NCBI GenBank assembly: GCA_014529385.2
Contig: CM043947.1
Location: forward strand, 127,160,891 to 127,224,890
DNA from: Adiantum capillus-veneris
Lineage: Eukaryota; Streptophyta; Polypodiopsida; Polypodiales; Pteridaceae
Reading direction: 5' to 3'
DNA: 64,000 bases
Position numbers and translations under genes: made by a program. The notes under the pieces were generated by a model. It worked only from the letters and a program-made list of their open reading frames with translations. It was not told the origin of the DNA and did not search any database. Below, in pieces: positions 1-12,300 of the stretch. How positions within the stretch are numbered: position 1 is the stretch's first letter; every line of letters starts with the position of its first letter.

Positions 1-59
1 CATATTACCGTTGTTATATCCGACATCCAAATTTAGCACCTAGACTTTCGAATTCTGGC

Positions 60-63
<4 letters not shown>

Positions 64-98
<35 letters not shown>
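64..98. repeat. poly-C homopolymer (35 C)
   Basis: An uninterrupted run of 35 cytosines is followed by a short CT-rich stretch. It lies just past the 3' end of the CACTA transposase remains. Nothing else is visible in bases 1-140. Long homopolymers are prone to length errors in assembly, so the exact count is uncertain. Confidence 0.9.
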
Positions 99-100
<2 letters not shown>

Positions 101-140
101 TCTCTTCTTTTTTAAATTTGAAAATTATATACAATATTCT

Positions 141-434
141 TTAACTTTTATTGAGAGGAGGTAAAACTAAATTGTCATACCTCCCTGTGTGATGCACACT
201 AGAGTCCACCATGTAGAGGCCATTCTCATGTGGTCTAGACACATTTGCAAACCACTTGCACTCGAAGATGAAGGTATGAAAGGTTCTAAAATTAACCTTT
301 AGTATCCTTTCAATAGTTCCGCAGTACCTGGCTTCATCATCGTCTGTGTCAAAGTTGCCCATGATGGCACAATCCATGGTGGTTCTATGCTCGTCAATGT
401 GGCATGTACGAAAGTGATGACCCTTTGACCACAT
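141..434 (-). pseudogene. CACTA transposase C-terminal DUF4216-like domain
   Basis: A 97-residue open stretch reads DDDEARYCGTIERILKVNF, then FHTFIFECKWFANVSRP. It ends with a segment (NGLYMVDSSVHHTGRYDNLVLP) that resembles the end of DUF4216. In plant CACTA transposases this domain follows DUF4218, which matches its place here downstream of the 946-1266 fragment on the minus strand. Its function in transposition is not established. The ATG is only where the open frame begins; the true exon boundary is probably a splice acceptor upstream. Confidence 0.7.
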
Positions 435-945
435 AGAGTTAAAGGAAAGGTACTACAAAATAGAAAATATATATTAATTTATCAAATACATATTAAAGAT
501 AATTTCAAGAAATAGCGTTACAATATGGTTTAGGTATATGAGTACTCTACCTTTGGTATGCACCTCGTGCATACTCCCATTCTTTGCTGGTGATGTCTTC
601 TCCGCGTGCTTTTGCCTCGGTCATTCTCTCATGAATCCACTCTGCACTAATGAGATCTAGGAAACATGCAAGGTGTCTAGGCACTAGGGGTGCCCTTCTT
701 CCTCCATGTGCTTGTTTCTATGCTTCCCTCTCTTGCAAACGCCTTGCCATTGCCACTATCCACAAGTCCACCCACTTGGTCATAATCTTTGCACTCAGAA
801 TGCAAAAGTTATCAACCACTCGGGATAGATTCATATCCATGTTAAGTAGTTTCCCCTTTCCACTTGGCAAGTGTGAAGTCATCCTTGCATCTTCCTCGTC
901 TGATCACATGCGATGCATTGAAGGATCAATTTGTGCCAAATACTC
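435..945 (-). other. Gap between CACTA transposase fragments
   Basis: There is no long open frame on the minus strand here. The segment separates the DUF4218-like and DUF4216-like parts of the transposase, so it is probably a mix of intron and decayed coding sequence. Bases 440-560 are AT-rich and intron-like. The short plus-strand open frame in it has no recognisable feature. Confidence 0.5.
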
Positions 946-1266
946 TCATATGTAAACAAATGCCTCTTGAACGATCCACCCTTTGGCCATACATGCCTCT
1001 GGTTGAGACCGTAGCCGCACAAAATCTTTGAGAGTCTTTAAAAACCTCTCTAAGAAGAACATCCATCGTGCGTGCACTACTCCACATATAGCGATCTCCT
1101 CCACCACGTGAACCGAGAGGTGAATTTGACTAAGAAGGACCGATTGAGGAAATGCATCTTCAATGGCATACACAGTTTCTATTGCAAGTGTTTGAGCAGC
1201 AGGGATAGCATCTATTTTGATTTCCTTGGAGCTCACAAATCTGGCAGAAAACACACAAGGATACAC
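946..1266 (-). pseudogene. CACTA transposase DUF4218-like C-terminal part
   Basis: The reading contains LSQIHLSVHVVEEIAICG, then HARWMFFLERFLKTLKDFVR, then PEACMAKGWIVQEAFVYI. This is the typical DUF4218 pattern: a hydrophobic HLxVHLxEE segment, an RWMYPxERFLxxLKxxVRN segment, then PEGSIAExYIxxE. It follows the GLKSYDWHKMLQ piece at 1424-1669 on the minus strand, from which it is separated by an AT-rich intron-like gap. The frame is open over 106 codons. Family membership is clear from the motif order; the catalytic contribution of DUF4218 is not defined. Confidence 0.8.
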
Positions 1267-1423
1267 TAAGTCCTAGTTGAAATTATTGTGTACATAAAAA
1301 AGGTGTAGTTGAGTGGAGTCTTGTGGTGTACCTTACTAGCTCTCCTAGTTTGAAAATAGCGTCCTTGACTTTCTTGTCCTGACATATACACATACTCACC
1401 GGCAGAATGAACTACAATGTAAA

Positions 1424-2080
1424 TCAGGGTGAGTGATAGTCATATACACAAACTATAGATAGAATAGGAAGTATGAAGATTACCTGAAGCATCTTGTGCC
1501 AATCATAGGACTTCAACCCATACAATTGAACGATTCCACCCTTCTTCGCTTTTGTGAAAGCTCCCTTTAGAGACCTCATGTATCCTGTTGGTGTGCGAAT
1601 AGAGGCAATGGTACCCTTCACCTTGTCTAATTCTTCTTTGGCTAGCATCCATGGTGCTTTAGGAAGCACAATCTTTCCATTTGGGGCACGCGGTGGAGTA
1701 GCAGAGGTGGGGAGACGTTTTTAAAGCCTCAAATCCTCCCTCGCACCCAAAGAGCCCTTCTTGCCAATAATGTGGTCCCATAGTGTTTGGGCTACATTCT
1801 TGAATATGTGCATGGGATCCAAGAGGTGTTGTATTTTTAAGTCCTTCCAATATGGAAGTCTTTAAAATATGGAATACCTTGACATACCTTTTGGTGGAGG
1901 ACACGAAGCCAGATTATTGTTATGGTGTTCTTCCCAAACGGTTGCCCAATCTGCCATCGTGAGCTTTAGAGGAGTCTTCCCCTTTGTTGAAGCCTTGTGC
2001 TTGTTATGCCCTTGGGGTAAGAAATGATGGTTGTTTGGATATATTACCTTGCGTAAGGAATCGGGCCTCTCCGTCAACAA
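1424..2080 (-). pseudogene. CACTA transposase middle region
   Basis: Three overlapping minus-strand frames (2080-1862, 1904-1659, 1669-1424) cover the part between the DDE-like core and DUF4218. Recognisable pieces are a RKVIYPNNHHFLPQGHNKH segment, which corresponds to the cleft-region GHRRFLPxxHPxR of TNP2, and the segment IASIRTPTGYMRSLKGAF...GGIVQLYGLKSYDWHKMLQ, which opens DUF4218. The switches of frame show at least two frameshifts or short introns. The copy could not make a normal protein as it stands. Confidence 0.75.
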
Positions 2081-2238
2081 TGATGGCCTGCAAGTAGGAC
2101 ATGCATTGTGCCCCCTGCATACATATCATATGGTTAGAGAGATGAGTGAACTGAAGGGAGAGAGGGAAAGAGGGAAAGAGAGATAGAGGAAAGGGGGTTA
2201 CCAAAAATCTCTCCAAGCGTAGGATAGTCGTGCATAGT

Positions 2239-2536
2239 TCACATAAGGATTCCCCTCACAATGGCCTCTCTCCCCCCCTTTGCAAGTGAGACATCGACAA
2301 CAGGAATGCCTCTCCATAACTCCTCCAACTCCTTGATGAGGGGCTCGAGGTAAATGTCAATATTTGACACTTTGTACTTTCCTGGCACAAGCAAGGAAAG
2401 AAGTATATTTCCCTTCTTGGTTGTCTCCCATGGTGGAATATTGTAGTTGACGATCACCACAGGCCAAGTGCTCCATGAAGTAAGACTTAGTGCCGAAGGA
2501 GTTGACACCATCACTTGCTAACCCAAGCCTCAAGTG
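2239..2536 (-). pseudogene. CACTA transposase core, DGxNxFG / STWPVV segment
   Basis: In one minus frame the reading is LRLGLASDGVNSFGTKSY. In the next frame it continues as SWSTWPVVIVNYNIPPW, KKGNILLSLLVPGKY, then IDIYLEPLIKELEELWRGIPVVD. This is the most conserved stretch of TNP2 transposases, so the assignment is firm. The change of frame near 2490 marks a frameshift inside the most conserved region, which argues that the element has lost function. Confidence 0.85.
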
Positions 2537-3263
2537 TCAAGGTTCCAACCCAAACTCTGGCCGTTGAGTTTTGATGTGCCTCCATGCAGGTGAATCGATA
2601 GGGACACGCATCATTCCATCATTTGAGTGATGGTTCGCGTGCCACGTGAGAAGCTCCACGATAGACATTCTTTTAAACATGTGTTGGATCCGAGGAATCA
2701 ATGAAAAATGTCTCAATACCTTGCGGGGTAGGTGTGCCCTGCTCACTCATGTCTTGCATCGTGCCTCCCCGCACACGGGACATGAGGTAGCATGTGCATG
2801 CTCATTGCGGTATAGCATGAAATCGTTGATGCATGCATGGATGCGTTCCTACTCCATTCCAAGTGCAATGACATACGATCTAGCTCGTCGACGATCTGAG
2901 GCATGTAGTGATATTCTGGCAACATTTTTCCCATCAAACTACAACAAACATGCGTATTAGTATAATTACTAGAAGACGACACAATAAAGAGAGAGGGAGA
3001 GAGTATATAAAAGCCACATTCCATACTTACAGAAGTGGTGCATCGACACTTGCATTACTCCCACCTAATTTTTCTTGCAAGTTGAGGACTTCCAACGATG
3101 CTCTGAGCACTGAGTACCGTGCACCGTCGTAAAGAGGTGTTCGGGAACTCGTCATCAATCTATCCTCCGTTTCGGCAACCCGTTTAGTGCATGGCTGACA
3201 ATCCTCCTTGCACACGTCGCGCTCATGAGCTAGTGTCGAATATGTGCTCATCCTCTGCCTCAA
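2537..3263 (-). pseudogene. CACTA transposase N-terminal region (two exons, frameshifted)
   Basis: The first exon (3263-3031) ends in a segment with TPLYDGARYSVLRASLEVLNL, which fits the TNP2 N-terminus. After a 92-base intron the frame continues into LLMGKMLPEYHYMP. A frameshift near 2850 then leads to the zinc-binding signature ACINDFMLYRNE...CPVCG, and after another step to SNDGMMRVPIDSPAWRHI. The two Cys pairs of the zinc-binding unit are still present. The upstream start is not identified; the frame at 3508-3317 has no clear TNP2 match. Confidence 0.75.
2939..3030 (-). other. Probable spliceosomal intron in CACTA transposase
   Basis: On the minus strand the exon ends ..ACTTCT and is followed by GTAAGTATGG, a good 5' splice site. 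The segment ends TTTGTTGTAG before TTTGATGGG. Joining the exons at these sites keeps the frame open and places LLMGKMLPE directly after the upstream TNP2 segment, as the family requires. The 92-base length is normal for a plant intron. Confidence 0.7.
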
Positions 3264-3540
3264 AGTGCGATGAAAACGCCATAGGAGCTACCGACGTAGA
3301 GCCAACGGGAAGATCACTATGCGGAAGAAATTGCCCAGTCGCTCTTGTCTCTGCTGTTCGGCCTTACGCGCTGGTGTACCACCACTAAACACAACCAATG
3401 CTGCACCTTCTCAAGCGATGGGTGAGTCGCGCTATCATCTCTCCTAGCGCTTTTTCGAGGATGCCAAAGCCCTTTGTTCTCCATGTGCTCCAAAGCAATG
3501 CGCCTCAAGCGAGGGATTGCGCTTTTTCACTCGGTACAAG

Positions 3541-4530
3541 GACAAGGTAGTTTCTCCTTGAGCCAATGATCTCGCTCTGGGCCTCCAAGGGGACCACGAT
3601 CATCCCAATCGATGTACTGCACATGCGAAATGTTGTTTATTTAATCATGTGTCCTAAAAAATAAGTAATTACAAAAGCATTTAATTCCATTAGAAAAATT
3701 ACATATAGTTAAAGTCAAAGGGAATAAATGACAATGAGTGTTAAAATTATTTTTTAACTAAAAGAGAATTTAAAAAATACAATTAATAAACATTTGAAAG
3801 TACTACAAAATAAAGTATCCATAAAAAATTAAAAATCTTCATCAAAAAACTTAAAAGGCTAAAAAATGAAATAATGTATAGCTAAGGGTAGAGGGGGTGG
3901 TTTGTACCTCCCCCCCACCCCTTGTGCAACCTCGGATTCGTATGTATCTGTTTGAAATGATTGACTGCGATAATTGAGGCGGTAATGGATGCGGTAGTAA
4001 TTGGCACCTAAAATAGGCAAGAAGGCAGAGTATGCCACGTTTTTGCAGCATACTCTGCGTTCTTACTCTCAGCCATCTCTCCCAAGCTTCCCCACCCTCC
4101 CCTCCCCCCCCCCCCCCCCCCACCTCTCCCTTCCCCCTCTCTCCTTCTTCAAGCTTCCCAAATTTTGTCGAAAAGGTTTTGGCCAAGTTTCGACGAAGGG
4201 GGTATTCCGCCATGGTCTTTGGAAGCTCAACCTAGTCGAAGCTCAACCGCGCTACAAAGAAAGAGGTAAACACAAAAGCACATCCCCCCTCTTTCCCTTT
4301 TGTTTTCTACTACTACACACACACACACACACAAATCCGAAAAAAATAGAGAAAATAGAGAATCCAGAACATACCTCGTTCATTAGGAAATGGTTTCTTT
4401 GCACGACTTGTTTGAAATGGTTGCTTTGCTATGCACGTTTGGAAATGGTTGCTTTGCTAGGCAGGTTTGGAAATGATTGATTTGTTAGGCACGTTTGGAA
4501 ATGATTGTTTGGATAGAATGTTAGATAGAA

Positions 4531-4531
<1 letters not shown>
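3541..4531. other. Non-coding spacer, AT-rich then pyrimidine-rich
   Basis: Bases 3600-3870 are AT-rich without a convincing gene. Bases 4060-4160 are C/T-rich with a run of about 17 C near 4105, and 4313-4333 is a (CA)n tract. Bases 4388-4500 contain four diverged repeats of a unit like GGAAATGGTTGCTTTG. Open frames here on both strands consist of low-complexity Pro/Ser or Gly residues and are not genes. Confidence 0.7.

Positions 4532-4607
<76 letters not shown>
4532..4607. repeat. (GA)n microsatellite, left outer edge of LINE array
   Basis: About 37 units of GA are pure until GATTGGG. The tract continues as a degenerate GA-rich tail to about 4735 and then meets the 3' end of the first LINE. 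On the LINE's coding strand this is a (CT)n tail. Together with the tract at 13,901-14,003 it brackets the whole three-LINE array. Confidence 0.9.
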
Positions 4608-4610
<3 letters not shown>

Positions 4611-4744
4611 GGAAAGAGGGAAAGAGACAAAGAGGGATAGAGGTAGATAAATAGAGAGATATAATTAATGAGAGGGAGATAAATGGAGAGAGAGCGATAG
4701 ATAAAGAGAGAATGAGAAATGAAATGAAAATGAAATGAAATGTT

Positions 4745-4795
4745 ATATTAACGTCTTCAAAAGGCCAGAATGACCTATGAGACCAAACTGATACA
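4745..4795 (-). other. LINE C 3'-terminal conserved motif
   Basis: On the minus strand this reads TTGGTCTCATAGGTCAT, a short spacer, then GAAGACGTTAATAT. The other two LINEs end in TTGGTCCCATAGGTCAT, spacer, GAGGACGATAATA. The motif is conserved although the coding regions have diverged strongly. It sits at the junction to the CT-rich tail in all copies, so it is a good candidate for the RNA 3' end recognised by the reverse transcriptase. Confidence 0.6.
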
Positions 4796-4946
4796 AAAGT
4801 GGTGAATCTGTTACAATGTCTGGGTACCTTAGTACTAAAGTACTAAGTGTGAAAAGTGTGAAAATAAATGTGAAAAACTAAATACAAAGTATTAAATAAA
4901 CTTCTTAGGAGCATTCTGGGTGTCTGGCTAGAATGCGTCTAATCCT

Positions 4947-7207
4947 TTATTGTAGTCTCCTCCGGTGAAGTGTGCTTTTGCATCTCGGTCGTGGTTGTCT
5001 CGATTTCCTAAGCTCAATCGCCCTGTCAATGAGGGTGCCTTTGGTATGAATGTGGGTACTCCTTTGTGCTGGTTGTTGGCCTCTTGCTTCTCCTTCCACT
5101 CCTGCTTCTCTCGATCCGAAGAAATCTGTGATTTGCCTCTGAGACTGTAGTGCTCTTTGTCTTCTCATTAGATTATCCCTGTGCCGATGTAGTTCCAGTA
5201 GGTACAAGCCTAAGCATCTTTGATCTTGGTATTGCATGACTCTATCTAGAGGTCCAAAGCATTCTTTAAATAGGCAATGGAAACGCCCACAAATCTCATA
5301 GTATACGGTGCAATGGCATATGTAGTGTAATTCTGTCTCCGGCTCCATTCCGCATAACTTGCAAATTCTGCTCTAAGGTGGGATCCCCCTAAATCTGCCA
5401 AATTCAATTTCCAGCTGGTGTGAGGATGTACGAATCTAACCAATAGCACATCTCAAACCATGAGACAGGTGGGTATCCGTGTAGCTCGAGCAAATCACAA
5501 ATCCATCTTCAGATAGCTGTAGGAAGTTTTCTTTGGAGTCGGCCATCTTCATGCCCAATTCTTGTGTAGGGTCTACCCATGTCCTCTTAGTATCCAACTG
5601 TATAAGATCCTGACAGATGATTTTATTAATCTCCGTTCGTGTAATTGCCAGTGATGGAGCCTCAAGAGAGTATTGGAAGGGGGGTAATCTTTCCATACTG
5701 AACCCGTGTCTCTGAAACCACGAGGACAATTGCGCATACCAGCATGATGTATCCCCTTTCATTGTTAATTGTTGAGAGGATTCGAGGGCCAGTCTAGTAT
5801 ATCGACAATTATTTGTATCCCACAAACCATGTATAAAGCACACTGATCTGGTAAGAGCTTCAATTTCTATCGGAGGGGCAGCTAGTTCCGCTCGGGTAAT
5901 CGCGTGTGGTACGAAGGCCTTGGCTCTAATCATTCGGGAAATCATAGATATCAAAGGTCTCTCCATTGACTTCCAATTATCCTGGTCCACAGATGGTCCC
6001 CAAATATGGAACCCATAAAGCATAGCCGAAGCCACCACGGTATCAAAGAGCCAAAGTTTTGTTCGTGGTTCCTAAAACTGCACTTGTGAATACATCCTCT
6101 CCAACCCTCCCAAGGCCGGAGAGGCTCTGGACAATCTAGCATCCGCTCCTTTCTTAAGAGTAAACTTTGGTCCTGCAAATACCACACCAAGGTATGTGTA
6201 TGCATCTGTGTACTCTATTGTATCCTGGCCATATGCAAATGTAGGTGCCGATCTCCTAACCCACTGCGGTGTGGTGTTAAACACCATAACTTTGGTTTTA
6301 CCCAGGTTTACCGACAATCCACTGTCCTCCGTGAATTTATGTAATGCATCTAGCTGCCTCTGCATTCCATCTGGTGTTTTAGCTATCAATACAATATCAT
6401 CTGCATACAACAACAAAGGGATCCATGACCCTGCAAGTTGAGCACCTCTGTCACCCTCTCTATCAATGTAATCTGATATCTCATCTATGTACATACCAAA
6501 TAAAGTAGGGGACAGTGGGCATCCCTAATTTACTCCAACGGTGGAATGAACAATGTCGGAATCCCCTTCTGGAGTACGTACATAACCAGTTATTACTGAC
6601 CCGTATAAGGCCATGATCCCCCAAATAATCTCTTTGGGGACCCCTAACTCTTGCATCGTGCGCATCAATTTGGCCCTTGGTACTGTATCAAAAGCTTTCT
6701 GAAAATCCACAAAGCAACAATACATCCTTCTCCCGCTTGCTCTTCCTTCCTCAATAATGGCTCTAAGCGTAAGAATATGATCTAAAGTGGAATAACCCCT
6801 CCTGAATCCAGCTTGTCCCATTGCCCTTATGCCCTCATTCTCTACCCATCTACTCAATTTTTGTTCAAGAATGGATGCGTACAATCGGGTCAATGTGTGA
6901 CCTACCATAATGGTACGGTAGTTCTCGGGTATCATAGGATCCCCTCATTTGAAAATAGGTACGATAGTAGATAATTTCCAAGATTCAGGTAATCCTTCAC
7001 ACATGACCCTATTAACAAACGAGCAAGGACTTGTGAAAGTAGATCCCTGGCATGGATCAGATGTTCTGCTACTAAACCATCATGATCATATGCTCTTCTT
7101 GTCTTCATCTTATCAATGGCTTTTTTCACCATTTCCGTAGTAAAGAAAGTACTAGTAGCAGGGCACGGCTCTAGCGGATCAAGTAATCGAGGCTGTCCAG
7201 ATACCAT
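4947..7207 (-). pseudogene. LINE C ORF2: reverse transcriptase and C-terminal region, broken
   Basis: The protein would copy the LINE RNA at a nicked target. Visible parts in order are RT N-terminal AIDKMKTRRAYDHDGLVAEHL, GQAGFRRGYSTLDHILTLRA, palm motif A CCFVDFQKAFDTVP, GCPLSPTLFG, the catalytic LLYADDIVLIA near 6400, and a C-terminal region with a Cys/His cluster (LHYICHCTVYYEIC) near 5300. A stop interrupts the frame just before GCPLSP (about 6525). Further shifts occur near 6072, 5436 and 5350. The YADD catalytic box itself is intact. No endonuclease remains upstream. Confidence 0.85.
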
Positions 7208-7249
7208 ATATAATGATGTTACAAGAAAGAGAGAAAGAAGGAAACAGAG

Positions 7250-9018
<1,769 letters not shown>

Positions 9019-9098
<80 letters not shown>

Positions 9099-9142
9099 AG
9101 AGAGAAAGAGAGAGAGGAAGAGGGAGAGACAGGAAAGAGGGG

Positions 9143-9201
<59 letters not shown>

Positions 9202-9247
9202 GGGGAAAGAGCGCAGAGAGAAAGATAGAAATAGAGAGATATATGAG

Positions 9248-9323
<76 letters not shown>

Positions 9324-9342
9324 TAGATAGATAGATAGATTT
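9019..9342. repeat. Compound (GA)n microsatellite between LINE A and LINE B
   Basis: About 320 bases of GA-rich repeat are broken by short impurities (for example GTGGGA and GAAGATAGA). The right end next to LINE B changes to (GATA)n at about 9319-9340. On the LINE strand the order is LINE B 3' end, then (ATCT)n, then (CT)n, then LINE A. The same ATCT-to-CT order follows the LINE fragment at 51.3 kb. Confidence 0.9.
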
Positions 9343-9371
9343 TATTATCGTCCTCGGAGGTCAAATATGAC

Positions 9372-12300
9372 CTATGGGACCAAAGTTACATGTGATGTAG
9401 TATGTGTATGGCTGATGAGTGACTCTCGATGCTCCAAAATTGTAGTGATGAGAGTCGCAATGGAGAGCCCACACTTTGGCTGGGAGAGGAAAGTGTGTAG
9501 GTCTAAGTTATGGCTGAAAATGTGAGAGAAGCAAGTTCGGATGTGATCAAAAGTTGAGCACTCTAGTAGTGTGTGGTACTCAGACTCTCGAACTTGCAGT
9601 GAGCATAATGTGCACAATCGATTTGACTCTTCTTCATTGCCCCAACGCCCTATCTCGCATCGAAGGAAATGGGAGCTACGCCGAATTGCTGCGTTAGTGC
9701 GTATCGCGGACAAGGGAATAGGCTCAAGCATGTAAGTGTGAGTACGGTTTCCTCTCTCAGCGAAGAACATGGTTTTGTAGTTGGGGGCAATATAGGTGGT
9801 GTAATGTATGAAGCGTGACCCACCGGATTTCTCCCAAGCCGTAATACATTGGCGTTGTAGAAAAGCTTCATTCACTTGAGAGTCAATTGAAGCATCATGT
9901 AGCAAGTGTAATGCATCCCATCTCGCAAACCACTTCTTTATGTCTTGCATCCATCCCGTGCTCAAGATCTTGCTTTTATGCGTCTTTTGAACTTTTTTGC
10001 TTGCTTCCCATGCAATTGTAGGAAGTCGATGTGAGGGGTTTTGACGCATCTTTATCATGTACTCCACAACCCTTTCCATGCCCATAACCTCAATTGGAAG
10101 AGATCCCGACTCAAGAAGTAGGAGCATATATGGTGTTTGTGTCTTAACTTGGAGAAAGTTTGTAAGAAAACGCTTTTGGACATTCTCAAACTCTTTCCAA
10201 GTAGACTTTGAGATGCTCCCGCCCCACACTTCAACTCCATAAAGAAGAACCGGTGTCACCAATGCATCAAAAAGATACTTCTTGAGAACCCAACACTTGA
10301 TGTTTCCCGCATTACACATGTTCTCAAATGCATAATATGCTCTCTTTCCCGCTTCCAAACGACGCATAGCACATTCATGCCACTTGTGATTGGATGGAAC
10401 CTCAAGTCCAAGGTACTTAAAGCTCTCAACAACTTCAAGTGTCTCGTTGTTGTACACAATGCATGGCTTCTCGTTATGGTTGGTTTTCACAAGCATAACC
10501 TTTGTTTTGGATTCATTTACAATCAGCCCACTATGCAAGCAAAAGTTCTCAAGGACAACCATAAGCTTTTGTGCATCTTCTAAAGTGTGTGCTAGAAGCA
10601 CTACATCATCCACATACAACAAAAGCATGATTACAGCATTGCAAATAGTGACCTCTTCAATGCCTTCTTCTTGCATAAAGTCAAGTACCATTTGTTCCAA
10701 TTGATCGATGCATAGACCAAAGAGAGTTGGTGACAATGGACATCCTTGTTTAACCCCAATAGTGCTTACAAAAATTTCTGAAATTTCTCTTCCCATGCGC
10801 AATTGACAAATCACCTTTTCATAGATTCGAGAAACCGCAAGCATAAACTCACTTGGCACTTGGAGTTCTTCCATCCTTCTCCACAAATTGTTACGTGGAA
10901 TCATATCAAAGGCTTTCTTAAAGTCCACAAAACAACAATACAATCGCTTGCCTTTCAACCGACTTTCCTCCATGAGAACACGAAGAGTGACAAGATGATC
11001 AATGGTGCTATGGCATCGACGAAAACCCGCTTGTCCCTTTGCACGCTTGTCATTCTCTTCAGCCCAATCACTCAATTTCATCTCCATTATGCACCCAAAC
11101 AACTTTGCCATAAGAGACCCAATCATTATAGTCCGGTAGTTGCTTACATTCTTTACATCCCCTTCTTTATGCAAAGGCTTAACCCAATTAGTACTCCAAT
11201 CATAAGGCATACCATGTTGAAGTGCAAGGTTGAACATATCACACATCCACTCATGGGTAAAATCTCCCGTCCATTTGATCATCTCCGGCTTGATACCTTG
11301 AAGATCTCCCGCTTTGCGAGTGGCCAACTTTTCAAGCCCACCGCATACATCCTCAATAGTAAAAAAAGATGGCATACATGGGAGTGAACCATAAAATGGT
11401 ATTTTTTCAGTATTTGCTTGCTCATATAATTGCCTACAATGTGTGTACATATCCACTAGACTCAAGTTACCAAAATTCTCAACCCGCTTGCCTCTCAAGT
11501 TTCTCCAAAATCTTCCACATGCATGTGCCTTTTCTTGGACTTGAAATTCTTGTTGCTTTACTTTCCATCTTCTTCTCTTCTTTTGAATCAATGCATTGTA
11601 TGTATGCAAATGACTTTGATAGTTGTCTTTGTCCATAGTTGCATCAAGCTTTATCAAGGACTTTCGAGCATCTTGACATTCTTTATCAAACCACCTTTTG
11701 CGTGATCTATCTTTGTTGATACCATGGAGATGCTTTATGGCAAAGCATTCTTCCGCACAAGAACAAATAGCTTTCTTGAAAGCTTCCCATTTAGTTTCCA
11801 ATGGTGCATCACATTGAAGCTTTGTCATCCATAATTTTTGCTCAACCATTTCAATGTACATTGGTGCCCGTTTGAAATCCATACATAGTGATAACTTCTC
11901 TTTCCTTTGGCTGAGATTATCATGCTTAGTTGCTTCTCCACATGAAAGGTCAATACATAAGGTGCGATGGTCGGATTCCAGGGTCCATTGACCAAACATA
12001 AAAATCTTTATGCGATACATGATGGCTTCAGAGAGTAGCATATAGCCAATCACACTATCCCCATTATGTCTCCTACATGTAAATCCATTGGTTCCACTCC
12101 ACAAAGATACACCATTGGCAATGAGCATACCCGTGCTATTACACATGTGTAAAAGTAACTTTCCATAGTGATCCGGCTCTTTCTCATCCATTGAAGTACG
12201 ATCATACAAGTGAACTTCCTCCAACTCCCTTGAAATGTATGGCATATCAAATTGTTGAGTATCATGTTGCAATGTTTTTGTGCGAGCATTCATATCCCCA

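Larger units (their letters stand above)
141..3540 (-). mobile_element. Decayed CACTA (En/Spm) DNA transposon, TNP2-type transposase region
   Basis: Minus-strand fragments line up in the order expected of a plant TNP2 transposase: an N-terminal zinc-binding segment (CINDFMLYR followed by CPVCG), the SNDGMMR...DSPAW segment, the DGVNSFG and STWPVVIVNYN segment, the DUF4218-like region (GLKSYDWHKMLQ, then HLSVHVVEE and ARWMFFLERFLKTLK), and a DUF4216-like domain at the C-terminal end. The pieces lie in different frames with stops between them. Some breaks are introns (one has clear splice sites), others are frameshifts. TNP2 proteins cut and paste CACTA elements by recognising their termini; I did not find CACTA terminal repeats here, so the element ends are unknown. 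The copy looks inactive. Confidence 0.85.
4608..7215 (-). mobile_element. LINE copy C, 5'-truncated and degraded
   Basis: A non-LTR retrotransposon is read on the minus strand. The reverse transcriptase begins near 7207, the C-terminal zinc-finger-like region ends near 4950, and the 3' end carries the motif shared with the other LINEs (TTGGTCTCATAGGTCAT on the minus strand) followed by a CT-rich tail. The 5' part (ORF1, endonuclease) is missing. The upstream border lies right against the (CT)n tract at 7256-7350. It differs in sequence from the other two LINEs, so it is a separate family or an older lineage. Confidence 0.85.

Noticed and set aside
3851-4480. Opposing open frames of 120 and 159 codons
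   Set aside because: Pro/Ser- and Gly-rich low-complexity reading of pyrimidine tracts. No homology pattern and no counterpart in other frames.
10057-11705. Several plus-strand open frames of 60-194 codons inside the LINEs
   Set aside because: They lie opposite the long, motif-rich minus-strand ORF2 and show no features of their own.
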